In this document: positions 49,418-57,627 of the stretch, in pieces
Numbering within the stretch: the first letter of the stretch is position 1
How the letters are laid out: every line of letters starts with the position of its first letter
Assembly: GCF_025996515.1 (NCBI RefSeq)
Contig: NZ_BLRH01000029.1
Location: 682,001-746,000, forward strand
DNA length: 64,000 nt
Source: Rhizohabitans arisaemae
GTDB taxonomy: Bacteria; Actinomycetota; Actinomycetes; Streptosporangiales; Streptosporangiaceae
Direction: 5' to 3'
Notes under the pieces: model-generated
Told to the model about the DNA's origin: nothing
Seen by the model: the letters and a program-made list of their open reading frames with translations, nothing else
Database searches by the model: none
Position numbers and translations under genes: made by a program

Positions 49418-50596
49418 GTGTCGTTGCCACCGCTGGTCGAACCGGCAGCCGAGCTGACCGTCGACGAGGTCAAGCGCTATTCGCGTCACCTGATCATTCC
49501 TGACGTGGGGATGGCCGGGCAGAAGCGGTTGAAGAACGCCAAGGTGCTCTGTGTGGGCGCGGGCGGCCTCGGCTCACCGGCTCTGATGTATCTGGCCGCC
49601 GCCGGTGTGGGCACCCTCGGCATCATCGACTTCGACGTCGTGGACGAGTCCAACCTGCAGCGCCAGATCATCCACGGCCAGTCCGACGTGGGCAGGCTCA
49701 AGGCCGACTCGGCCGCGGCCTCGGTACGGGAGATCAACCCGCTCGTCAACGTGATCGTCCACAACGTCGCCCTCACCACGGACAACGTGATGGAGGTCTT
49801 CTCCGGCTACGACCTGATCGTGGACGGCACGGACAACTTCGCGACGCGCTACATGGTGAACGACGCCGCCGTGCTGCTGGGCAAGCCGTACGTCTGGGGC
49901 TCCATCTACCGCTTCGACGGCCAGGCGAGCGTCTTCTGGGCCGAGCACGGGCCGTGCTACCGGTGCCTCTACCCCGAGCCGCCCCCGCCGGGGATGGTGC
50001 CCTCGTGCGCCGAGGGCGGTGTGCTCGGCGTGCTCTGCGCCTCCATCGGCTCGATCCAGGTCAACGAGGCGATCAAGCTCCTCGCGGGCATCGGCGAGCC
50101 GCTGGTCGGGCGCCTTATGATCTACGACGCCCTGGAGATGACCTATCGCAGCGTCAAGGTGAAGAAGGACCCCGAGTGCGTGCTCTGCGGGAAGAACCCT
50201 TCCGTCACCGAGCTGATCGACTACGACTCCTGGTGCGGTGTGGTCTCCGACGAGGCCCAGCAGGCCGCGACCGGCTCGACGATCACCGCCGCGGAACTCC
50301 GCGACATGCAGGAGCGCGGTGACGACATCCTCGTCGTCGACGTCCGGGAGCCGAACGAGTACGAGATCGTCAGCATTCCCGGGGCGGTGCTCATTCCCAA
50401 GGGTGAGTTCCTCAACGGTTCGGCGCTGGAGCGGCTGCCGCAGGACAAGAAGGTCGTCCTGCACTGCAAGTCGGGCGCCCGGTCCGCCGAGTGCCTCGCC
50501 ATCGTGAAGGCGGCCGGCTTCTCGGACGCGGTCCACGTCGGCGGAGGCGTCCTCAGCTGGGTCAAGACGGTGGACCCGAGCCTGCCGACCTACTGA
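49418..50596 (+). CDS. moeZ: Adenylyltransferase/sulfurtransferase MoeZ (ThiF/MoeB plus rhodanese)
   Basis: 392 residues from GTG 49418, the family length. Residues ~1-260 are the E1-like adenylation domain: LCVGAGGLGSPALMYLAAAG, IDFDVVDESNLQRQIIH, with CYRC (near 174) and CVLC Cys pairs for zinc. Residues ~290-392 are a rhodanese with the persulfide loop HCKSGARSAEC. It adenylates and sulfurates ThiS/MoaD/CysO-type carriers for cofactor and cysteine synthesis. Corresponds to moeB1 (Rv3206c). A strong terminator follows. Confidence 0.93.
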   Translation: MSLPPLVEPAAELTVDEVKRYSRHLIIPDVGMAGQKRLKNAKVLCVGAGGLGSPALMYLAAAGVGTLGIIDFDVVDESNLQRQIIHGQSDVGRLKADSAAASVREINPLVNVIVHNVALTTDNVMEVFSGYDLIVDGTDNFATRYMVNDAAVLLGKPYVWGSIYRFDGQASVFWAEHGPCYRCLYPEPPPPGMVPSCAEGGVLGVLCASIGSIQVNEAIKLLAGIGEPLVGRLMIYDALEMTYRSVKVKKDPECVLCGKNPSVTELIDYDSWCGVVSDEAQQAATGSTITAAELRDMQERGDDILVVDVREPNEYEIVSIPGAVLIPKGEFLNGSALERLPQDKKVVLHCKSGARSAECLAIVKAAGFSDAVHVGGGVLSWVKTVDPSLPTY

Positions 50597-50628
50597 TCGG
50601 CGGGTTTGGCGGCCCTAGACGACCGATG

Positions 50629-50667
50629 GGTACGGCCGGTGGTACTTTCACCGGCCGTACCTTTCTT
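50629..50667 (+). terminator. Rho-independent terminator after moeZ
   Basis: A 13-bp perfect GC-rich stem (50629-50641 with 50649-50661) around a 7-nt loop runs into TTTCTT. It insulates moeZ from the subtilase/kinase cluster that starts at 50757. Confidence 0.94.
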
Positions 50668-50756
50668 ATTAGACCTTCGGCTATTCAATTACTTTATGGC
50701 CTCCAGGTAGGCTGAACAGCACAGCAACTCCCCATATCGGTATTAAGGTCAGTGGC

Positions 50757-51698
50757 GTGAATGAGCCCCCTGGTCAGCACGGTCGAATCTGGCCGACCGC
50801 GTCACCTGGATCGGCTCTTCCCGAAGGCGTGGCACCGCTCACCGACGACCTACCGGTTCACCAAGGCCCCTCGACGGTGTCGCCCCCGCACTTTTGGACC
50901 AGGAAGGGCAGCCCGGGGCACGGCGTCGAGCCGTACGCGATGCTCTTCCGCGACGAGGACCTGCCCGATGCCCTCGGCCGGCAGTCGGTACGGCGCGGCG
51001 GCCGCTGGCCGTGGTTTCTCGCCGCCGCCCTGGTCGCCGTGGTCTGCGCCGTGTCCGCCGTGGTCGCGGGGGTGCGGGTCTTCGCCGAAGTGCAGCGAAA
51101 GCCGACCCCCACCGAGGTGCTCCGAGCGGCCGACAAGGAGATCGGACGCCGGTGGCAGACCTGGCCGGCCGGAAAGATCTTCCCTGAGACGCTCGACTAC
51201 GGCGTCCACCAGGGGGTGCGGGAGAAGGCGCGCCGGGTCGGCATCTCCCCGGACCAGGAGTGCTCGAAGGCGGTCGACCCCAGCTTGCTGAGCGATCTGC
51301 GGGAACGCGGCTGCTTGGGTATTCTCCGGGCCACCTACCTGGACGCGCTGCAAGGGCTGGTCGTCACCATCGGCGTCGCGGCCTTCCCCGACGACGAGTC
51401 CGCCGTGGCCGCCAGCGCGCTCTTCCCGGGCGGCCCGATCCCGGGGCTGCGTCCGCTGGCCTTTCCCGGGACGGTGACCGCCCGGTTCAAGCCCGAATCC
51501 CGGCAGGCCGCCTCGGTCTGGCAGCTCGGGCCCTACGTCGTCGCCTCGACGGTCGGTCCCGTGGACGGCCGCCCGGCGAGGGTGCCCGAGCGGCGGCCCA
51601 CCCACTACCAGCTCGCCCCGGAGATGGCCCAGCAGGTCCTGCGGGTGCTGACCCACCGGGGCGTCCCCGACTGCGGCACGAAGGAGTGGACGTGTTAG
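50757..51698 (+). CDS. Single-pass anchor protein with the cluster-specific four-Cys outer domain (copy A1)
   Basis: 313 residues from GTG 50757. A disordered cytoplasmic part (~1-80) leads to one membrane helix (about 83-108, WFLAAALVAVVCAVSAVVAG). The outer ~200 residues share a domain with the kinase (52991) and a second anchor (58702): RRWQTWPAGKIFPETLDYGV, ARRVGISPDQECSKAVD, RGCLGILRATYLD, a late VVASTVGPVDGRPA and a C-terminal pair ending CGTKEWTC. The four Cys are conserved in all three, so two disulfides are likely. The last codon pair overlaps the next gene by 7 nt (GTGTTAG). Function not known; it is probably a partner of the adjacent subtilase. Confidence 0.75.
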   Translation: MNEPPGQHGRIWPTASPGSALPEGVAPLTDDLPVHQGPSTVSPPHFWTRKGSPGHGVEPYAMLFRDEDLPDALGRQSVRRGGRWPWFLAAALVAVVCAVSAVVAGVRVFAEVQRKPTPTEVLRAADKEIGRRWQTWPAGKIFPETLDYGVHQGVREKARRVGISPDQECSKAVDPSLLSDLRERGCLGILRATYLDALQGLVVTIGVAAFPDDESAVAASALFPGGPIPGLRPLAFPGTVTARFKPESRQAASVWQLGPYVVASTVGPVDGRPARVPERRPTHYQLAPEMAQQVLRVLTHRGVPDCGTKEWTC

Positions 51699-52903
51699 GG
51701 CGACTCCGTTCGCGATCCCGTCGTGCCTCCGTCGCGCTGCTGGCCGTGTTCCTGCTCGTGTTCGCCGTTCCGACCCCCGCCCACGCCGACGAGGTGCGCG
51801 CCAGTCAGATCACCTTGCTCCGCGCGCTCGATGTGTACGAGGCGTGGGAGGTGACGAAGGGAAAGGGCGTCGTCGTCGCGGTGCTCGACTCGGGGGTCGA
51901 CGCCCAGCATCAGGATCTTGCGAACGCGGTGATCACGGGAAGGGACTTCACCGCCGGGGCCAACCCTCCGGGCGTCCGGGCGAGTCGGCTGCACGGGACG
52001 TACATGGCCTCCTTGATCGCCGGACGCGGACACGGCCCGGGCCGCCGGGACGGCCTGGTGGGCGTCGCCCCGCACGCGAAGATTCTTTCTGTACGGGTCA
52101 TCCTGGAGCGGAACGAGCCGGGATTCGCGACCTTCAACAACAGCCGGCACTACGAGAACACCGTCGCGGACGGGATCCGCTACGCCGTGAACCAGGGTGC
52201 CGACGTCATCAACATGTCGATCTCCAAGCAGTACCCCAAGGCGGCCGAGCGGAAGGCCATCCAGTACGCGATCGCCAAGGGGGTGGTGGTGGTCGCCGCC
52301 GCCGGGAACGACGGTCGGCGCCAGACCGGCAAACTCCGCCTCACCCCGTACTCCTACCCCGCGTCCTTCCCCGGCGTGATCTCCGTGGCGGCCGTCGACC
52401 AGGCCTATGTCCCCGCCTCGTTCTCGAATCGGAACAGCTCGGTGCTGGTCGCGGCGCCGGGGGTGGACGTGCTGGGCGCAGGCCCCGGCAACGACTACTG
52501 GGTTGGGAAGGGCACCTCGCAGGCGACTGCCTTCGTCTCCGGAGTTGCCGCACTAATAAAAGCGAAGTATCCGGATATGGCACCCGCCCTGGTTGCCCAG
52601 GCAATCACGGCCGGTGCGCAAAAACGACCTATATCGGGCTACGATCCTGGAGTTGGTTTCGGGGTCGTCAGCGCTTACGCCGCTCTCGCGGAGGCGAAGA
52701 AGATCTCTCGGTTCGGGCTCAGCGCCAGCGGCCACGACCCGGCTCAGCCGTTCGGCCCCCCGATGGGGCCGGTCCCGGTGGTCGAGCGGGAACACGGGCT
52801 CATCGCCTTGTACGGTGGGATCGCGGCGGCTGCTGCCCTGGGTGCGATTGGTAGCGTGGGGACAATTGTCGTCTTCGTTCGGCGGACGCGGAGAACTTCA
52901 TGA
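51692..52903 (+). CDS. Mycosin-like S8 serine protease, catalytically complete, membrane-anchored (copy S8-1)
   Basis: 403 residues from GTG 51692, overlapping the anchor gene by 7 nt. Signal peptide ends PTPAHA/DE. The S8 triad is complete: Asp66 (VVAVLDSGVDA), His101 (RLHGTYMASLIAGRG) and Ser276 (GKGTSQATAFVSGVAAL), with the oxyanion Asn206 (AAAGNDG). A C-terminal membrane helix and basic tail (IVVFVRRTRRTS) anchor it outside. The overall layout is that of type VII secretion mycosins (MycP), but no Ecc/Esx gene lies in the window. Codon use changes around 52540-52640 to less GC-rich choices. Substrate unknown. Confidence 0.85.
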   Translation: MLGRLRSRSRRASVALLAVFLLVFAVPTPAHADEVRASQITLLRALDVYEAWEVTKGKGVVVAVLDSGVDAQHQDLANAVITGRDFTAGANPPGVRASRLHGTYMASLIAGRGHGPGRRDGLVGVAPHAKILSVRVILERNEPGFATFNNSRHYENTVADGIRYAVNQGADVINMSISKQYPKAAERKAIQYAIAKGVVVVAAAGNDGRRQTGKLRLTPYSYPASFPGVISVAAVDQAYVPASFSNRNSSVLVAAPGVDVLGAGPGNDYWVGKGTSQATAFVSGVAALIKAKYPDMAPALVAQAITAGAQKRPISGYDPGVGFGVVSAYAALAEAKKISRFGLSASGHDPAQPFGPPMGPVPVVEREHGLIALYGGIAAAAALGAIGSVGTIVVFVRRTRRTS

Positions 52904-52990
52904 TCGTTTCGCTTGCGAAACGCTTGCGGACCACTTGAGACGCCCTATTTCGGCGTTGAATCGTGATAAATCCGGGTTAAGGTCGGCGGT

Positions 52991-55006
52991 ATGAGTGAAC
53001 CTACCGGGTGGCCGGAAGATTCCGCCTCCCGTGGGTCTGAGGAGACGGGGCGGATAGAGCCTTCAGCATCGCTACCGGGCGCGGCAGCCGTACCGGGCAT
53101 GCAGTCCCTCAACCCCGGCGAGCCCCGTGCCATCGGTCGATACCAGGTGCTCGGTCGTCTCGGCCGAGGGGGAATGGGGACGGTCTACCTCGGGGAGGAC
53201 ACCTCGGGCCAGCGGGTGGCCATCAAGGTCATCAACCCGGATCTCGCCCAGGAGGAGAGCTTCCGGCTCCGGTTCCGGCACGAGGCCGAGGCCGCCCAGA
53301 AGGTCCGCCGGTTCTGCACCGCCGCGGTCCTGGAGGCGGCGCTCAACGGCGAGCAGCTCTACGTCGTCACCGAGTACGTCGCCGGGCCCAGCCTGGAGGA
53401 GTCGGTACGCGAGCAGGGTCCGCTCCGCGGCTCCAGCCTCGACGCCCTCGCGGTCGGCGTCGCCACCGCCCTGACGGCGATCCACGGGGCGGGGATCGTC
53501 CACCGCGACCTGAAGCCCTCCAACGTTCTCCTCGCGCCGGTCGGCCCGAGGGTCATCGACTTCGGCATCGCCCGGACGATCGGGGCCGCCGGCGGCGGAA
53601 CCCGGACCGGTCAGCTGATCGGGACACCGCACTACATGGCCCCCGAGGTGATCGCCGGCGAGCCGGTCACCCAGGCGTGCGACGTCTTCGCCTGGGGGTG
53701 CGTGGTCACCTTCGCCGGGACCGGGCGCACCCCGTTCGGCGGCGACAGCCTGCCCGCGGCGATCCATCAGCTGCTCAACGCCGAGCCCAATCTGGACGGA
53801 CTGGATCCGGCCATGCGGGATCTGGTCGCCCACGCCCTGGTCAAGGACCCGCGGCGGCGGCCGACCGCCCAGGAACTGCTCCAGCGGATGATGGGCTCCA
53901 CGTACACCCCCGGAGAGCCCACCACCCGGATCGTGGCCGGACGCCCGACACCGCCTCCGCCGCCCGCGTCGCATACGCCGCCGCCCGGTCAGGCGATCTG
54001 GCAGCCGCCGCCTCCGCCGCCCGCGCAGTCGGCCACGCCGCCCGGCCACGCCCTCTGGCAGCCGGCGCCCCAGGTGGCCACGCCGCCGCCTTACCCGCCG
54101 CACCAGCGGGTGCCGCACCAGCCACCCCAGCAGGGGATACCACACCAGCCACCCCGGCAAGGGGCGTACCAGAACGCTCCGATGCACCACGTCGGGCAAG
54201 GGCACCAGACGCCCGTACAGCAGCCGCACACCTTCCCGTCGCAGCCACCCGGTTTCCCCGGGCCCGGTGGGCCCACCCATCCGTCCGCCCCCTCGGGCCG
54301 GCGTTCAAGTGGCGGGCGCGTCGTCGCGGCGCTGGTCGCCGCGGTGCTGGGCCTGGCCGCGCTGGGGGTCGGGGCGGTCAACCTGGGCAGTGAGCTGTCC
54401 CGCGGGCCGACACCCGAGGAGCAGCAGGCCGCGGGGGCTCAGGAACTCGCGGGCCGCTGGAAGACCAGGAAGGCCGGGGAGATCTTCCCGGAGAGCGTCG
54501 AGTACCTGCCGTCGGGCTACCGGACCAACCAGAAGGCCCGGCGGATCGGCATCTCCGCGCAGACCGACTGCGCGGAGTCGGTGGACCAGTCCGTCGCCGG
54601 CCCGCTGACCCAGCAGGGCTGCATGGCGGTGCTGCGGTCGACCTACGTGGACGGCTCGGGCGTCGTGGCGACGACGCTGGGGGTCGCGGTGATGCCCGAC
54701 GAGAACGCGGCGAAGAAGGCACGTGACGAGATCAACCAGGCGGCCGTACCCGGCGGGGTCAAGGCGGTCGGCTTCGAGCAGACCGCCACGGCCCTGTTCG
54801 GGGACGCGCAGCGGCAGTCGCTCACCCTGGAGGTGCACGGCCGGTACCTCGTCTTCGCCGCGGCCGGCTACACCGACGGGCGCCCGAAGATCGACTCCGA
54901 CCGGCCGGGGCTGTTCGGCTTCGTGAAGGACGTCGTGGCGCAGGTGCAGAAGGGCCTGACCGAGGTGGTGCCGGCCTGTTCGGTCAAGGAGGTCGTACAG
55001 TGCTGA
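52991..55006 (+). CDS. Transmembrane Ser/Thr protein kinase with the cluster-specific four-Cys outer domain (copy A2)
   Basis: 671 residues. Kinase domain ~50-310: GRLGRGGMGTVYLGE (P-loop), Lys79 (VAIKVI), HRDLKPSN with Asp173, DFGIART with Asp190, and an MAPE activation-segment end. All active-site residues are present, so it should be active. A Pro/Gln-rich juxtamembrane linker (~315-435) precedes one membrane helix (about 443-462). The outside part is the same domain as in the two anchors: RWKTRKAGEIFPESVEY, ARRIGISAQTDCAESVD, QQGCMAVLRSTYVDG, ending ACSVKEVVQC. The stop overlaps the first pseudo-subtilase by 7 nt (GTGCTGA). It lacks PASTA repeats, so its ligand is not peptidoglycan by the usual logic. 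Confidence 0.9.
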   Translation: MSEPTGWPEDSASRGSEETGRIEPSASLPGAAAVPGMQSLNPGEPRAIGRYQVLGRLGRGGMGTVYLGEDTSGQRVAIKVINPDLAQEESFRLRFRHEAEAAQKVRRFCTAAVLEAALNGEQLYVVTEYVAGPSLEESVREQGPLRGSSLDALAVGVATALTAIHGAGIVHRDLKPSNVLLAPVGPRVIDFGIARTIGAAGGGTRTGQLIGTPHYMAPEVIAGEPVTQACDVFAWGCVVTFAGTGRTPFGGDSLPAAIHQLLNAEPNLDGLDPAMRDLVAHALVKDPRRRPTAQELLQRMMGSTYTPGEPTTRIVAGRPTPPPPPASHTPPPGQAIWQPPPPPPAQSATPPGHALWQPAPQVATPPPYPPHQRVPHQPPQQGIPHQPPRQGAYQNAPMHHVGQGHQTPVQQPHTFPSQPPGFPGPGGPTHPSAPSGRRSSGGRVVAALVAAVLGLAALGVGAVNLGSELSRGPTPEEQQAAGAQELAGRWKTRKAGEIFPESVEYLPSGYRTNQKARRIGISAQTDCAESVDQSVAGPLTQQGCMAVLRSTYVDGSGVVATTLGVAVMPDENAAKKARDEINQAAVPGGVKAVGFEQTATALFGDAQRQSLTLEVHGRYLVFAAAGYTDGRPKIDSDRPGLFGFVKDVVAQVQKGLTEVVPACSVKEVVQC

Positions 55007-56178
55007 CCGCGTTGCGCCGGTCGCTGACCGTGTTCGCCGCGTCGTCGCTCGCCGTCCTGGCCCTGGTCCAGCCCGTCCACGCCGAATCGATCAACGAGCA
55101 GCTCGGGCTGGACTTCAAGGCCGCTCAGGACATCTCCACCGGCAAGGGGACCACGATCGCGATCGTCGGGAGCGGCCTCGACGGCGCGGTCAACCGCCTT
55201 CAGTCCAGGCTGAAGGCGAGCACCGACCTGGCCGACTACGGCGGCGCGGGCAAGCGGGTGCTGGACACGCTGCTCGCCTCCTTCATTATCGGCGGAACCA
55301 AGGCGACGCCGGCGCTCAACGTCCGGGGCCTCGCCCCCGACGTGAGCTTCATCTCGGTGCGGGTCGAGCCGGAGGACCAGGACTTCACGGACGGGAGCAC
55401 CGGCTGGAACCGCTGGTGGAACGACGGAAAGAGCGCCGACGACTTCCATCAGGGAATCCGCTACGCGGTCGACCAGGGCGCGGACGTCATCCTCGTCACG
55501 TGGCGCTGGATTCGCACCAGTACGGATCTGAACGAGGCGGTCGCCTACGCGGTGAGCAAGGGCGCCGTGGTCGTGGTGAACACCGTTCCCGTCTCCGACG
55601 CGAAGGACCGGGAGGTTATTTATCCCGCGGGCCTGCCCGGGGTGATCGGGGTCGCGGCGATCGACGCCTCGGGAAAGCCGGTCAAGGGCTCGACCTCGCG
55701 CAACAGCGGGGTCCTGGTGGCCGGCACCACCGCGGACCAGACGGTCGTCGGGCCGAAGGGTGAGGAGTGGACCGTACGGGGTGCCAGCGTCGCGGCCGCC
55801 CAGGTGGCGGCGGCCGTCGCCCTGGTCAAGTCCAGGTACCCCGACCTCGGTCCGTCCGTGGTCGCCCAGGCGATCGCCGGCTCGACCAGGCGCCGTCCCA
55901 AGGGCGGTTACAACGTCGACGTCGGCTTCGGGGTGGTGAACCCCGAGGGCGCGCTGCGGAAGGCCGGGGAGTTCGCCGCGCACGCGCAGGCCGCGACCCC
56001 CGGCGGTGCGGTGATCGACACCGCGGGCTATTTCGGGGGCGGCCCCGGGAGCCAGAAAATCAACGCGATCCAGCACGAAACGACCACCCTTGTCCTGTGG
56101 GGCGGGCTCGCGGGCGTGGGGGTCGTTCTGCTCGGAGTCGGAGCGGGGCTCCTGGCCACCAGGAGACGTTCCTCCTGA
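55000..56178 (+). CDS. Secreted pseudo-subtilase (S8 fold, Asp and His lost), membrane-anchored (copy S8-2)
   Basis: 392 residues from GTG 55000. Signal peptide ends QPVHA/ES. The mycosin-like fold is kept (TIAIVGSGLDG, IRYAVDQGADVILVTWRWIR, DVGFGVVNPEGALRKAGEFA) and so is the C-terminal helix with an RRRSS end. The catalytic Asp is Gly57 (IVGSG in place of VLDSG), the His position is Leu88 (RVLDTLLASF), and the oxyanion Asn is gone; only the Ser of GASVAAAQVAA remains. A hydrolytic triad is impossible. Translational coupling to the kinase suggests it is an extracellular partner or sensor. Repeat arms 55390-55576 and 55852-56083 are shared with the next gene. Confidence 0.85.
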   Translation: MLTALRRSLTVFAASSLAVLALVQPVHAESINEQLGLDFKAAQDISTGKGTTIAIVGSGLDGAVNRLQSRLKASTDLADYGGAGKRVLDTLLASFIIGGTKATPALNVRGLAPDVSFISVRVEPEDQDFTDGSTGWNRWWNDGKSADDFHQGIRYAVDQGADVILVTWRWIRTSTDLNEAVAYAVSKGAVVVVNTVPVSDAKDREVIYPAGLPGVIGVAAIDASGKPVKGSTSRNSGVLVAGTTADQTVVGPKGEEWTVRGASVAAAQVAAAVALVKSRYPDLGPSVVAQAIAGSTRRRPKGGYNVDVGFGVVNPEGALRKAGEFAAHAQAATPGGAVIDTAGYFGGGPGSQKINAIQHETTTLVLWGGLAGVGVVLLGVGAGLLATRRRSS

Positions 56179-57327
56179 CCGGCTCGGCGTCGGGCTTCAC
56201 CGTCGGCGACCTGCCGGCGAATCGGACTGAGGGTGGGGACGGTGTGGTGGTGAACGCGGTGCGGCGTGTACTGCTGGCGGGTACGGGTGCGACGCTCGCC
56301 CTGGTGCTCGGGGCGCAGCCCGTACACGCCGAGTCGATCAACGAGCGGCTCGGGCTGGACTTCGGGGCCGCCCACGAGATCACCCGCGGCGAGGGGGCCA
56401 CGATCGCGATCGTCGGAAGCGGCATCGACGGCGCGGTCAACGACCTTCGGTCCAGGCTGAAGGCGAGCACCGACCTGGCGAAGCACGGGGGTGCGGGCAA
56501 GCGGTTGATCGACACGGTACTCGCCTCCTTCATCATCGGCGGAACCAAGGCGACGCCGCCGCTCAACGTACGGGGCCTCGCCCCCGAGGTTGACTTCATC
56601 TCGGTGCGGGTCGAGCCGGAGGAGCAGGACTTCACCGACGGGAGCACCGGCTGGAACCGCTGGTGGAACGACGGAAAGAGCGCCGACGACTTCCATCAGG
56701 GAATCCGCTACGCGGTCGACCAGGGCGCGGACGTCATCCTCGTCACGTGGCGCTGGATTCTCACCAGTACGGATCTGAACGAGGCGGTCGCCTACGCGGT
56801 GAGCAAGGGCGCCGTGGTCGTGGTCGGCACCGAGCCCGTCTCCGATGCGAAGGCCGGGGACGTCGTCTACCCCGCGGGTCTGCCCGGCGTGATCGGGGTC
56901 GCGGCGGTCGACGCCTCAGGTAAGCCGGTCAAGGGCTCGACCGGGCGGCACAGCGGGGTCCTCGTCGCCGGCACCGCCACAGACCAGGATGCCATCGGGC
57001 AGGGTGGCACGTGGTCCGTTCGGGGGGCGGATGCCGCGATCTCTCAGGTGACGGCCGCCGTCGCCCTGGTCAAATCGAAGTACCCCGACCTCAGCCCGTC
57101 CGTGGTCGCCCAGGCGATCGCCGGCTCGACCAGGCGCCGTCCCAAGGGCGGTTACAACGTCGACGTCGGCTTCGGGGTGGTGAACCCCGAGGGCGCGCTG
57201 CGGAAGGCCGGGGAGTTCGCGGCGCACGCGCAGGCCGCGACCCCCGGCGGTGCGGTGATCGACACCGCGGGCTATTTCGGGGGCGGCCCCGGGAGCCAGA
57301 AAATCAACGCGATCCAGCACGAAACGA
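55390..57327 (+). repeat. Near-identical DNA blocks shared by S8-2 and S8-3
   Basis: Block 1 (about 187 bp): 55390-55576 equals 56637-56823 except for one base. Block 2 (about 230 bp): 55852-56083 equals about 57096-57327 except for one base near 55977. Flanking parts of the same two genes differ much more. Blocks this similar inside otherwise diverged paralogues point to recent duplication or gene conversion. Confidence 0.9.
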
Positions 57328-57627
57328 CTACCCTCGTCGTGTCGGGCGGGCTCGCGGGCGTGGGGGTCGTTCTGCTCGGAGTCGGAGTGGGGCTCTTGGC
57401 CACCAGGAGGCGCTCCTCCTGATCGGCCCGGCGTCCGGACGCCACCGCTGACGACTGTCGGCGGATCGAAGGACTGTGGGGACGGTGTGGTGGTGAACGC
57501 GGTGCGGCGTGTACTGCTGGCGGGTACGGGTGCGACGCTCGCCCTGGCGCTTGGGGCGCAGCCCGTACACGCCGAATCGATCAACGAGCGGCTCGGGCTG
57601 GACTTCAAGGCCGCCCACGAGATCACC
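56234..57627 (+). repeat. Near-identical 5' DNA block shared by S8-3 and S8-4
   Basis: About 150 bp covering the ribosome-binding site, start and signal peptide: 56234-56384 matches 57477-57627 with only a handful of changes, although the coding parts beyond it differ strongly. S8-3 is therefore a mosaic: 5' end like S8-4, remainder like S8-2. Confidence 0.88.
56244..57422 (+). CDS. Secreted pseudo-subtilase, all three catalytic residues lost, membrane-anchored (copy S8-3)
   Basis: 392 residues from GTG 56244 (an internal GTG at 56250 is possible). Signal peptide ends QPVHA/ES. Asp is Gly58 (IVGSG), His is Ile (KRLIDTVLASF) and the Ser position is Asp (RGADAAISQV). The C-terminal helix and RRRSS tail remain. 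Its middle and 3' thirds are nearly identical in DNA to S8-2, while its 5' end and signal peptide match S8-4, so it is a recombinant copy. It is 65 bp after S8-2, probably on the same transcript as the kinase. It cannot be a protease. Confidence 0.85.
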   Translation: MVVNAVRRVLLAGTGATLALVLGAQPVHAESINERLGLDFGAAHEITRGEGATIAIVGSGIDGAVNDLRSRLKASTDLAKHGGAGKRLIDTVLASFIIGGTKATPPLNVRGLAPEVDFISVRVEPEEQDFTDGSTGWNRWWNDGKSADDFHQGIRYAVDQGADVILVTWRWILTSTDLNEAVAYAVSKGAVVVVGTEPVSDAKAGDVVYPAGLPGVIGVAAVDASGKPVKGSTGRHSGVLVAGTATDQDAIGQGGTWSVRGADAAISQVTAAVALVKSKYPDLSPSVVAQAIAGSTRRRPKGGYNVDVGFGVVNPEGALRKAGEFAAHAQAATPGGAVIDTAGYFGGGPGSQKINAIQHETTTLVVSGGLAGVGVVLLGVGVGLLATRRRSS

